NCBI GenBank assembly: GCA_046048895.1
Contig: JBJOFF010000002.1
Span: 1 to 64,000, forward strand
DNA length: 64,000 bases
Reading direction: 5' to 3'
DNA from: ZLKRG08 sp046048895
GTDB taxonomy: Bacteria; Actinomycetota; Actinomycetes; Nanopelagicales; Nanopelagicaceae
The notes below the pieces were generated by a model. It was not told the origin of the DNA. It did no database searches and was given only the letters and a program-made list of their open reading frames with translations. Of the stretch, positions 24,448 through 32,308 are shown piece after piece. Both the position numbers and the translations under genes were made by a program. The stretch's first letter is position 1. Each line of letters opens with the position of its first letter.

Positions 24448-26474
24448 GTGAACGAAAGAAGAAGATGACTGAGAAGAAACCAGCGCGTAAGAACAATGCG
24501 CCTGTGCCCAATAACAATTTACGTAAACTCACCCGTGGTCCACTCTTCTGGATTGTGGTGGGAATTTTGGCGGTCACATTCTTTGGTCAAATCTCTTCAG
24601 CTCAAAATCGTTTCACTGATGTAAATACCTCTCAGATTTTGGATGCCATTGCAAAGGGCGAGGTAGTTTCAGCTTCAGTTATTGATAAAGACCAGGTAAT
24701 TAAGGTCATTTTGAAAGATGGCACCACCATTAAAGGTGCGACCAAAGTTCAAGCTAAATATGTAATTCGCCAAGAACCTACGGTGATTGATGTTTTGACC
24801 AGCAATCCGCCGCCAAAAGGCTGGAATGTTGTTGTTCCCACCCAATCAATCTTGGTGACTTTCCTATTCTCAGTCGCACCATTTTTAATAATTGCGCTGC
24901 TCTTCTTCTGGATGATGAGCAATGCAAATGGTGGCGGTCGCGCAATGCAATTTGGAAAATCTCGCGCGAAGTTGCAGGACGATGAAGCGCCAAAGACCAC
25001 TTTTGCAGATGTAGCAGGTGCAGATGAAGCAGTGCAAGAACTCGAAGAGATTCGCGATTTTCTTTCAGCTCCAGCTAAGTACAAAGAGCTTGGCGCAAAG
25101 ATCCCTAAGGGCGTGCTCTTATATGGCCCTCCCGGAACCGGTAAGACCCTATTAGCTCGTGCAGTAGCCGGAGAAGCGAAAGTTCCTTTCTATTCAATCT
25201 CTGGTTCTGATTTCGTTGAGATGTTTGTTGGTGTTGGTGCAGCTCGAGTTCGCGATCTATTTAATCGAGCAAAAGAGAATTCACCAGCCATTGTTTTCGT
25301 AGATGAAATTGATGCGGTTGGTCGTCAACGTGGCGCTGGTCTTGGTGGCGGTCATGATGAACGCGAACAGACACTCAATCAATTACTCGTTGAGATGGAT
25401 GGCTTTGACGAGCAGACTCAAGTTATTTTGATTGCCGCAACTAACCGTCCAGATGTTTTAGATCCAGCGCTGCTTCGCCCTGGCCGTTTTGATCGCCAGA
25501 TTCCAGTAGAGCGTCCAGATTTAAAAGGTCGCGAAGCGATTTTAAAAGTGCACGCAAAGAACAAGCCACTAGTAAAAGATCTTGATTTACTCGCGATTGC
25601 ACGCAGAACTCCTGGTTTTACTGGTGCAGATTTGGCAAATGTATTAAACGAAGCGGCGCTACTTACTGCGCGCAGCAATGAAAAATTAATCACCATGAGT
25701 GCCATCGATGAATCCATCGATCGCGTTATGGCTGGCCCGCAGAAGAAGACTCGAGTGATGAGCGATGAAGAACGTCGAGTTACTGCATATCACGAAGGTG
25801 GCCATGCACTCGTGGCGCATGCGCTGCCACATACTGATCCAGTTCATAAAATCACCATCATGCCTCGTGGTCGCGCACTTGGCTACACCATGGTCTTACC
25901 TGATGAAGATAAGTATTCAGTTACTCGCAATCAACTATTAGATCAATTGGCATACACCTTGGGTGGTCGCGCCGCAGAAGAGTTGATTTTCCATGATCCA
26001 TCAACCGGTGCAAGTAATGACATCGAAAAGGCAACTGCATTAGCACGCCAAATGGTGACGCAATATGGAATGACCGAAACTATTGGTGCAGTAAAACTCG
26101 GCACCAATTCTTCGGAGCCATTCTTGGGTCGCGATCTTTCCCATCAACGTGATTACTCTGAGAATTTAGCGGCGGTAGTCGATTCTGAAATTCGTAAGTT
26201 AATCGATAATGCACATCAAGAAGCTTTTGATATTTTGGAAGTAAACCGCGCAATTTTAGATGAATTGGTGGTGGTGCTACTTGAAAAAGAAACCATCCTT
26301 AAAGACGAAATCGAAGAGGTTTTCAAGAATGTACGTGCAGTAAAACCACGTCCAGCTTGGACAGGTTCTGATTCACGCAAACCTTCTAATTTGCCACCTG
26401 TTGCAATACCTAATCCAACTGAGGCAGTGACAGATAAGCCAAAGAAGCGCGCAGTTCGTAAAAAGGCCGATTAA
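24444..26474 (+). CDS. ftsH: ATP-dependent zinc metalloprotease FtsH
   Basis: Membrane AAA+ protease of 676 residues that extracts and degrades membrane and regulatory proteins. Two spans (GPLFWIVVGILAVTFFGQI; SILVTFLFSVAPFLIIALLF) enclose a small exterior domain. The AAA domain has Walker A GPPGTGKT, the pore motif FVEMFVGVGAARVRDLF and the second-region-of-homology NRPDVLDPALLRPGRFD. The zinc site is HEGGH (450-454), with Gly where most relatives have Ala; the three zinc/catalytic residues are intact. Basic tail ends KKRAVRKKAD. Overlaps hpt by 4 bp. Confidence 0.96.
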   Translation: MSERKKKMTEKKPARKNNAPVPNNNLRKLTRGPLFWIVVGILAVTFFGQISSAQNRFTDVNTSQILDAIAKGEVVSASVIDKDQVIKVILKDGTTIKGATKVQAKYVIRQEPTVIDVLTSNPPPKGWNVVVPTQSILVTFLFSVAPFLIIALLFFWMMSNANGGGRAMQFGKSRAKLQDDEAPKTTFADVAGADEAVQELEEIRDFLSAPAKYKELGAKIPKGVLLYGPPGTGKTLLARAVAGEAKVPFYSISGSDFVEMFVGVGAARVRDLFNRAKENSPAIVFVDEIDAVGRQRGAGLGGGHDEREQTLNQLLVEMDGFDEQTQVILIAATNRPDVLDPALLRPGRFDRQIPVERPDLKGREAILKVHAKNKPLVKDLDLLAIARRTPGFTGADLANVLNEAALLTARSNEKLITMSAIDESIDRVMAGPQKKTRVMSDEERRVTAYHEGGHALVAHALPHTDPVHKITIMPRGRALGYTMVLPDEDKYSVTRNQLLDQLAYTLGGRAAEELIFHDPSTGASNDIEKATALARQMVTQYGMTETIGAVKLGTNSSEPFLGRDLSHQRDYSENLAAVVDSEIRKLIDNAHQEAFDILEVNRAILDELVVVLLEKETILKDEIEEVFKNVRAVKPRPAWTGSDSRKPSNLPPVAIPNPTEAVTDKPKKRAVRKKAD

Positions 26475-26475
26475 C

Positions 26476-27090
26476 TTGAGCGAAAAAGTGGAATCAGTAT
26501 CAATGGGTCCAGAAGGTGGCCGAGCTAAGAAACCTTACGATGCCAAGCGCGCAGAGGCTGCTGTGCGTGAACTTTTATTAGCACTTGGAGAAGATCCAGA
26601 TCGTGAAGGTTTACAAGATACGCCAGCTCGCGTAGCTCGCGCATATGCAGAGAACTTCGCTGGCCTTTATCAATCACCAAGAGATGTTTTGACCACCACT
26701 TTTGATATTGGACATGAAGAGTTAGTAATTGTTCGAGATATCGAAGTATTTTCTCAATGCGAGCATCACTTAACTCCTTTTCACGGAGTGGCCCACGTTG
26801 GTTATATTCCAAAAGGAAAAATCACTGGGCTTTCAAAGATTGCTCGATTAGTAGATGTTTTTGCGCGTCGACCACAAGTTCAAGAACGTTTAACATCGCA
26901 GATTGCAGATGCTATGGTTGAAATTCTTGATTGTGCGGGTGTCATCGTGATTATTGATTGCGAACATCTATGCATGTCTATGCGCGGTGTTCGTAAAGCA
27001 GAAGCCAGAACTGTTACTTCTGCGGTTCGTGGAGAATTACGCAATCCGGCAACTCGCGCTGAAGCTATCAGCTTAATTACCAAGAGTTGA
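26476..27090 (+). CDS. folE: GTP cyclohydrolase I
   Basis: First folate-pathway enzyme, making 7,8-dihydroneopterin triphosphate from GTP; 204 residues. Zinc and active-site motifs: CEHHLTPFHGVAHVGYIP, GLSKIARLVDVFARRPQVQE and CEHLCMSMRGV. A TTG start 1 base after the ftsH stop is used, with an alternative ATG at 26503; the first 20 residues are poorly conserved either way. First of four adjacent folate genes. Confidence 0.95.
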   Translation: MSEKVESVSMGPEGGRAKKPYDAKRAEAAVRELLLALGEDPDREGLQDTPARVARAYAENFAGLYQSPRDVLTTTFDIGHEELVIVRDIEVFSQCEHHLTPFHGVAHVGYIPKGKITGLSKIARLVDVFARRPQVQERLTSQIADAMVEILDCAGVIVIIDCEHLCMSMRGVRKAEARTVTSAVRGELRNPATRAEAISLITKS

Positions 27091-27102
27091 TAGAAATTAC
27101 CT

Positions 27103-27876
27103 ATGACACTAGTTATGGGCATTCTTAATGTCACGCCTGATTCATTCTCTGATGGTGGAAATTTTCTAGACCCGAAGAAAGCAATTGCGCGCGGTTTAGA
27201 AATGATTGAAGAAGGCGCCACCATCATTGATGTGGGTGGAGAATCAACCAAGCCAGGTGCAGAGCGCGTAACACTTGATGAAGAGTTAACCAGAGTTATT
27301 CCAGTAATTCATGCACTGGCAAAGAGCGGTGCGAAGGTAAGCGTGGACACGATGCGTGCAGAGACAGCGGCGATGGCGGTAGCCGCAGGTGCCAGCATTA
27401 TTAATGATGTCAGTGGTGGTTTAGCAGATCCTGCAATGCACACAACTGCTGCCGCACTAAAAGCGCAATACATATGCATGCATTGGCGGGGACAATCAAA
27501 AGACATGGATGCACTTGCAGTATATGAAGATGTCGTACTGGATGTAATAAATGAATTAACTAAGCAAATCGCAGCGGCGTTATTGGCTGGAATTGAACCA
27601 ACAAAATTAGTAATAGATCCAGGTTTGGGATTTGCCAAGAATTCAGAACAAAATTGGGAGCTACTGCGCAATATTGATAAGTTCAAAGAATTTGGGTTTC
27701 CAATCCTGGTTGGTGGTTCTAGAAAGAGATTCTTAGGTGGTACCGACCCACTAGAGCGAGAAAGTGCATCGATTGCGCTGACTACATGGCTAGCTACTAA
27801 ACATATCTGGGGAGTACGTACTCACACCGTAAAGCCTCATGTTGATGCCATCAAAGTAATGGGACAAGTCTTATGA
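27103..27876 (+). CDS. folP: Dihydropteroate synthase
   Basis: Joins p-aminobenzoate to dihydropterin pyrophosphate; 257-residue TIM barrel. MGILNVTPDSFSDGG is the N-terminal pterin/phosphate loop, DVGGESTKPGAE the second, and VGGSRKRFLGG the sulfonamide-site lysine region. The aspartate in VIDPGLGFAK is present. It starts 12 bp after folE and overlaps folB by ATGA. Target of sulfonamides in the family. Confidence 0.95.
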   Translation: MTLVMGILNVTPDSFSDGGNFLDPKKAIARGLEMIEEGATIIDVGGESTKPGAERVTLDEELTRVIPVIHALAKSGAKVSVDTMRAETAAMAVAAGASIINDVSGGLADPAMHTTAAALKAQYICMHWRGQSKDMDALAVYEDVVLDVINELTKQIAAALLAGIEPTKLVIDPGLGFAKNSEQNWELLRNIDKFKEFGFPILVGGSRKRFLGGTDPLERESASIALTTWLATKHIWGVRTHTVKPHVDAIKVMGQVL

Positions 27877-28235
27877 GTGATCGCATAGAACTAAAGGGAC
27901 TTGAAGCTTTTGGCTATCACGGCGTTTTTCCAGAGGAGCGACGTGATGGGCAAATTTTCTACGCAGATATCTGCGCGGAATTAGATTTAGAGGCTGCATC
28001 TAATAGCGATGATTTAAACGATACTGTCGATTACGGAGCTATTGTTGATTTAGTAGTTGAAGATATTCAATCTGATCCATGCGATTTAATCGAGCATTTA
28101 GCTGGGCGAATTGCAGATCGTATCCTTTTTGAATTTATCAAAATTAATCGGATTTCGGTAACAATTCATAAACCAAGTGCACCTGTTAAAGGCAAAGTGC
28201 TTGATATCGCTGTGACCATCGAACGTAATCGATGA
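27873..28235 (+). CDS. folB: Dihydroneopterin aldolase
   Basis: 120-residue enzyme cleaving 7,8-dihydroneopterin to 6-hydroxymethyl-dihydropterin and glycolaldehyde. GYHGVFPEERRDGQIFYAD and DTVDYGAIVDLV are the family's conserved stretches, with the usual Glu and Tyr of the active site, and VTIHKPSAPVKG near the C-terminus. Four-base overlaps on both sides show tight coupling with folP and folK. Confidence 0.95.
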   Translation: MSDRIELKGLEAFGYHGVFPEERRDGQIFYADICAELDLEAASNSDDLNDTVDYGAIVDLVVEDIQSDPCDLIEHLAGRIADRILFEFIKINRISVTIHKPSAPVKGKVLDIAVTIERNR

Positions 28236-28675
28236 AAGCAATAATTGCGCTGGGCTCCAATATCGGAGAATCAAAAGAGAATTTAGATATGGCTTTAGCT
28301 CTGCTTCGCGAAGCAACTGAAGTTACAAAAATTTCTAGTTATTACATAACTAAGCCAGTTGGGTATGAAGCGCAACCAGATTTTGTAAATGCGGTATGTA
28401 TTATCGAAACAGAGCTTCCTGCATTAGAACTATTAAATATGCTGCATGGAATTGAGAAGGCCATGGGTCGTGAGCGGACCATAAAGTGGGGACCACGAAT
28501 CATTGATTTAGATATCATTCAATATGGCTCGGTACTATCTAGTGCAGAAGAATTAACCTTGCCGCATCCACGTGCGCATGAACGTAAGTTTGTTTTAGAG
28601 CCTTGGCATGAAATTGAACCTGATGCAATTCTCTTAACTCATGGAAAGATTGCCGATTTACTAAGTAAGCTATAA
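28232..28675 (+). CDS. folK: 6-hydroxymethyl-7,8-dihydropterin pyrophosphokinase
   Basis: 147-residue kinase moving pyrophosphate from ATP to hydroxymethyl-dihydropterin. Signature GSNIGESKENL at the N-terminus, KPVGYEAQPDFVNAV, RERTIKWGPRIIDLDI (magnesium-binding aspartates) and LPHPRAHERKFVLEP. Completes the folE-P-B-K set; together with PABA these four make dihydropteroate. Confidence 0.95.
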   Translation: MKAIIALGSNIGESKENLDMALALLREATEVTKISSYYITKPVGYEAQPDFVNAVCIIETELPALELLNMLHGIEKAMGRERTIKWGPRIIDLDIIQYGSVLSSAEELTLPHPRAHERKFVLEPWHEIEPDAILLTHGKIADLLSKL

Positions 28676-28720
28676 AATTCTCACTGTACCCGGTACCCAA
28701 AGTTGGACTGGAGTTTAGAA

Positions 28721-29449
28721 ATGAGCAAAAAGGGATTCGTCCCAACCATGGGCGCGCTGCATGCTGGGCATGCAGCGTTAATTAGCGCGGCTCGAAAGCG
28801 CAGTGAGAATGTAGTTGTAAGCGTTTTTGTAAACCCGTTGCAATTTAATGACCCTGAAGATTTAAAGAAATATCCACGTACACCAGATAAGGATCGTGAA
28901 ATCGCTTTAGCTGCGGGAGCAACAGAGGTTTGGTTTCCTACCTACAAAGAGATTTATCCAGCTGATCCGGTAGAAATTGAAGCGGGTCCAGTCGGTGAAC
29001 TATTTGAGGGCGCGGCCAGACCAGGGCATTTCACAGGGATGTTGACGGTAGTTAAACGATTATTTGATTTAGTACAACCAGATTTTGCAATCTTTGGCGA
29101 GAAAGATTTTCAGCAGCTATTTTTAATTAACGAGATGGTGGCTAAATATGGGATACCAATTGAGATTATTTCGCATCCAATTGTCAGAGAATTAGATGGA
29201 TTAGCGATGTCATCTAGAAATGTCCGGTTATCTCCTGAAGATCGCCAGAAAGCTCTGATCATTTATAAAGCCCTAAATGCAGGTAGGGAAAATTTACGTG
29301 AGGTTTTGGATTCAGAGCCAGCTTGGAAGACTGATTATGCAACAGTGATAAATCCCGAGAATTTTAAAGAAGAGTTTTCTTCCAAACAGAGAGCAATTGT
29401 TGCGGGCTGGATTGGTGGAGTTAGATTAATAGATAACTGGGAGTACTAA
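28721..29449 (+). CDS. panC: Pantothenate synthetase, N-terminally short
   Basis: Condenses pantoate and beta-alanine with ATP; 242 residues. The HIGH-like motif is FVPTMGALHAGHAAL starting at residue 6, followed by VFVNPLQFN, FGEKDFQQLFLI and MSSRNVRLSPEDR (KMSKS-like). Most PanC proteins have about 20 more residues before the motif. ATG at 28721 has GGAG 8 nt before it; a TTG at 28703 adds only six residues and does not restore the usual N-terminus. The end abuts coaX directly. Confidence 0.92.
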   Translation: MSKKGFVPTMGALHAGHAALISAARKRSENVVVSVFVNPLQFNDPEDLKKYPRTPDKDREIALAAGATEVWFPTYKEIYPADPVEIEAGPVGELFEGAARPGHFTGMLTVVKRLFDLVQPDFAIFGEKDFQQLFLINEMVAKYGIPIEIISHPIVRELDGLAMSSRNVRLSPEDRQKALIIYKALNAGRENLREVLDSEPAWKTDYATVINPENFKEEFSSKQRAIVAGWIGGVRLIDNWEY

Positions 29450-30214
29450 ATGCTACTTACAATCGATGTAGGAAATACCAATACCGTTCTCGGTACATTT
29501 CTTGGTGAAGATTTAATTCACTCCTGGCGTGTAAAAACAGATCCACGTAGTACTGCCGATGAGTTGTGGCTACAGATGCGAGCATTAGTTGAAGATATTG
29601 AAATCACTGGAATTTCGCTCTGCTCAACCGTGCCAGCGGTGTTGCGTGAAATGCGTACGATGTTTGCTACTTATTTTTCAGAGATACCAACCACCATTGT
29701 GGAACCAGGAATTAAGACTGGTGTGCCATTGCAAGTTGATAACCCAAAGGAAATAGGGGCAGATCGCATCGTTAATACTTTGGCAGCTCACACTCTCTAC
29801 GGAGGACCAACTATTGTGGTTGATTTTGGAACTTCCACTAATTTAGATGTGGTCTCACCTAAAGGTGAATTTTTAGGAGGAGCGCTAGCTCCAGGAATTG
29901 AAATCTCTGTTGATGCACTTGCGCAACGAGCTGCGCAACTACGCAAGGTGGAATTAATCAAGCCAAAATCAGTGATTGGTAAGAACACAGTAGAGGCGCT
30001 GCAATCAGGCACTATTTATGGATTTGCTGGTCAGGTCGATGGCTTGGTCTCGCGGATCTCTGATGAGTTGATTGCAACATTTAATGAGCGACCAACCGTG
30101 ATTGCAACGGGGGGCTTGGCACCGCTGATATTTGGCGTGGCAGATTCACTAGACGAACACGAGCCAGATTTAACTCTGATCGGCCTTCGCCTAATTCACG
30201 AGCGCAATAAGTAA
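29450..30214 (+). CDS. coaX: Type III pantothenate kinase
   Basis: Phosphorylates pantothenate in coenzyme A synthesis; 254 residues, ASKHA fold. The phosphate loop DVGNTNTVLG is at the N-terminus, GADRIVNTLAAHTLYG and VDFGTSTNLDVV carry the catalytic aspartates, and GGALAPGIEIS and ATGGLAPLI the remaining motifs. It begins right after the panC stop, so synthesis of pantothenate and its first use are co-expressed. Confidence 0.94.
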   Translation: MLLTIDVGNTNTVLGTFLGEDLIHSWRVKTDPRSTADELWLQMRALVEDIEITGISLCSTVPAVLREMRTMFATYFSEIPTTIVEPGIKTGVPLQVDNPKEIGADRIVNTLAAHTLYGGPTIVVDFGTSTNLDVVSPKGEFLGGALAPGIEISVDALAQRAAQLRKVELIKPKSVIGKNTVEALQSGTIYGFAGQVDGLVSRISDELIATFNERPTVIATGGLAPLIFGVADSLDEHEPDLTLIGLRLIHERNK

Positions 30215-30219
30215 TTAGG

Positions 30220-30225
30220 TAGACT
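30220..30225 (+). promoter_or_regulatory. -10 element before lysS
   Basis: TAGACT with 10 nt to the ATG at 30236 and no ribosome-binding site; same hexamer as before other leaderless genes. Confidence 0.55.
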
Positions 30226-30235
30226 CGCGCCCACA

Positions 30236-31735
30236 ATGAGCAGCCAAGAAAAAGATTTAGAACTTCCTGAACAGCTACGTATTCGTCGCGAGAAGCGCGA
30301 ACGTATCATCGAATCAGGCAAAGAGGCGTACCCAGTATCGGTACCGCGCACTAAATCATTAGCGGCAATTCGCATTAAATATGAAGGACTAGCAATTGAT
30401 GTCGCAACTGGAGATATCGAATCAGTTACTGGTCGCATTATCTTCAAGCGTGATACTGGAAAGCTAGCTTTTGCAAACCTTCGTGAAGGTGACGGCACCG
30501 AACTTCAAGTGATGTTGTCGTTAGACAAGGTCGGTCAAGAGCAACTTGATGCTTGGAAAGCGGATATTGATTTAGGTGACATTGTTTCGGTAACCGGTGA
30601 AGTTATTACTTCAAAGCGCGGAGAACTTTCAATTCTGGCATCTGAGTTTGCTCTAGCATCAAAGGCGCTGCGCCCGCTTCCAGTTGAACATAAAGAGTTA
30701 AATGAAGAGACTCGAGTTCGCCAACGTTATGTAGATTTAATTGTGCGACCACAAGCTCGCGAGATGGCCCGCATTCGTCCGCAAGTCATGAATTCACTTC
30801 GCAAAACATTTGCCAGCCAAGATTTTCTAGAAGTCGAAACTCCGATGTTGCAAGTGATGCATGGCGGAGCAGCAGCTCGACCATTTAAGACTCATTCAAA
30901 TGCATATGACATTCCGCTATTTTTGCGCATCGCGCCAGAGCTTTTCTTAAAGCGCTGTGTAGTGGGTGGCATCGAAAGAGTCTTTGAAATTAATCGTAAT
31001 TTCCGCAATGAAGGCGCTGATTCCAGCCACTCACCTGAGTTTGCGATGATCGAGTCGTATCAAGCTTATGGAGATTGGCGCACCATCGCCGATTTAACTC
31101 GCGATTTGGTACAGAACGCGGCAATGGATGTATTTGGCACTCATGTGGTTACCCATCACGATGGACGCCAATCAGATTTGGGCGGTCAGTGGGCAGAAGT
31201 TTCACTCTATGAAGTGATTTCTAATGGTGTTGGCCAGGAAGTAACAGCGCTAACTCCATACGCAGAGCTAAAGAAAATCGCAGAGAAATTAGGCATGAAA
31301 GTTGACCCGAAGTGGATTACCGGAAAACTTGCTGAAGAAATCTTCGAACATGTCAGTAAAGAACATTTAATTAAACCAACTTTTGTAATGGGATTCCCAG
31401 TAGATACTTCACCACTAGTGCGCCAACACCGTGATATTCCTGGCGTCGTAGAGAAGTGGGATTTATACGTTGATGGATTCGAACTTGCAACGGGCTACTC
31501 AGAATTAATTGATCCAGTTATTCAACGCGAACGTTTAGAAGAGCAGGCACGTCTTGGTGCAAAGGGCGATGAAGAAGCGATGCCGCTTGATGAAGATTTC
31601 TTACGTGCAATGGAATTTGGCATGCCTCCAATGGGTGGCATGGGTATGGGCGCTGACCGTTTACTAATGGCGCTAACTGGACTTGGTATTCGCGAAACTA
31701 TTCTTTTCCCATTGGTGAAGCCAGAGCTTTCATAA
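30236..31735 (+). CDS. lysS: Lysyl-tRNA synthetase, class II
   Basis: Charges tRNA-Lys; 499 residues. An N-terminal OB-fold anticodon-binding domain (VTGRIIFKRDTGKLAFANLR) is followed by the class II core: motif 1 around FLEVETPML, motif 2 FEINRNFRNEGADSSHSPEF, and motif 3 GMGMGADRLLMALTG. Its own leaderless promoter separates it from the coaX operon by 21 bp. The short gap to argA (1 base) makes them one transcript. Confidence 0.96.
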   Translation: MSSQEKDLELPEQLRIRREKRERIIESGKEAYPVSVPRTKSLAAIRIKYEGLAIDVATGDIESVTGRIIFKRDTGKLAFANLREGDGTELQVMLSLDKVGQEQLDAWKADIDLGDIVSVTGEVITSKRGELSILASEFALASKALRPLPVEHKELNEETRVRQRYVDLIVRPQAREMARIRPQVMNSLRKTFASQDFLEVETPMLQVMHGGAAARPFKTHSNAYDIPLFLRIAPELFLKRCVVGGIERVFEINRNFRNEGADSSHSPEFAMIESYQAYGDWRTIADLTRDLVQNAAMDVFGTHVVTHHDGRQSDLGGQWAEVSLYEVISNGVGQEVTALTPYAELKKIAEKLGMKVDPKWITGKLAEEIFEHVSKEHLIKPTFVMGFPVDTSPLVRQHRDIPGVVEKWDLYVDGFELATGYSELIDPVIQRERLEEQARLGAKGDEEAMPLDEDFLRAMEFGMPPMGGMGMGADRLLMALTGLGIRETILFPLVKPELS

Positions 31736-31736
31736 C

Positions 31737-32234
31737 ATGTCTATCGTTGTTCGCGCAGCAAAAACTTCTGATGTCAAAGGCATCCGTAAATTAATTGATA
31801 CCTATGCGCCGCAACGTCGCATCCTCTCTAAAGAGACTGTCACTCTCTACGAATCAGTTCAAGAATTTGTGGTTGCTGTTGATGGCGATCTTGTTGTTGG
31901 TTGCGGAGCGATGCACGTGCTCTGGGAAGATGTAGCGGAAGTTCGTACTGTTGCAGTTAACGAAGAGTTGCGCGGCAAAGGTGTAGGCCACCAAATTCTG
32001 GAAGCGCTAATAGAGCGCGCTAGAGCTGTGGGAGTGAAGAAGATTTTCTGCCTCACCTTTGAGACTGAATTCTTTGGCCGCCATGGATTCCAAGAGATTA
32101 AGGGCGCCCCAGTCGATCCTGAGGTCTATCAGCAGCTGTTGCGCTCTTACGACGAAGGTATCGCCGAACTACTCGATTTAGAGTCCTCAAAGCCGAATAC
32201 CCTCGGAAATACCCGCATGATGAAGGTGCTCTAG
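31737..32234 (+). CDS. argA: Amino-acid N-acetyltransferase (short ArgA type)
   Basis: GNAT-fold acetyltransferase of 165 residues. It resembles the short actinobacterial glutamate N-acetyltransferase (Rv2747 of Mycobacterium tuberculosis from memory), giving N-acetylglutamate for arginine synthesis. VRTVAVNEELRGKGVGHQIL is the acetyl-CoA binding motif, and FCLTFETEFFGRHGFQEI the family-typical segment. One base separates its ATG from the lysS stop. Other arginine genes are not in this window, so the role is inferred from family. Confidence 0.83.
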   Translation: MSIVVRAAKTSDVKGIRKLIDTYAPQRRILSKETVTLYESVQEFVVAVDGDLVVGCGAMHVLWEDVAEVRTVAVNEELRGKGVGHQILEALIERARAVGVKKIFCLTFETEFFGRHGFQEIKGAPVDPEVYQQLLRSYDEGIAELLDLESSKPNTLGNTRMMKVL

Positions 32235-32308
32235 GTATATCTAGGCTCTAGTGAGGGGCATAAATTCGCCTACTTTTTGGTTAGGCTATTTACAACCAAG
32301 GAGGTCCC

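Noticed and set aside
32235..32308. ClgR or CtsR operator before clpC
   Set aside because: Only a half-site-like GTTCGC-type match; not enough to claim.
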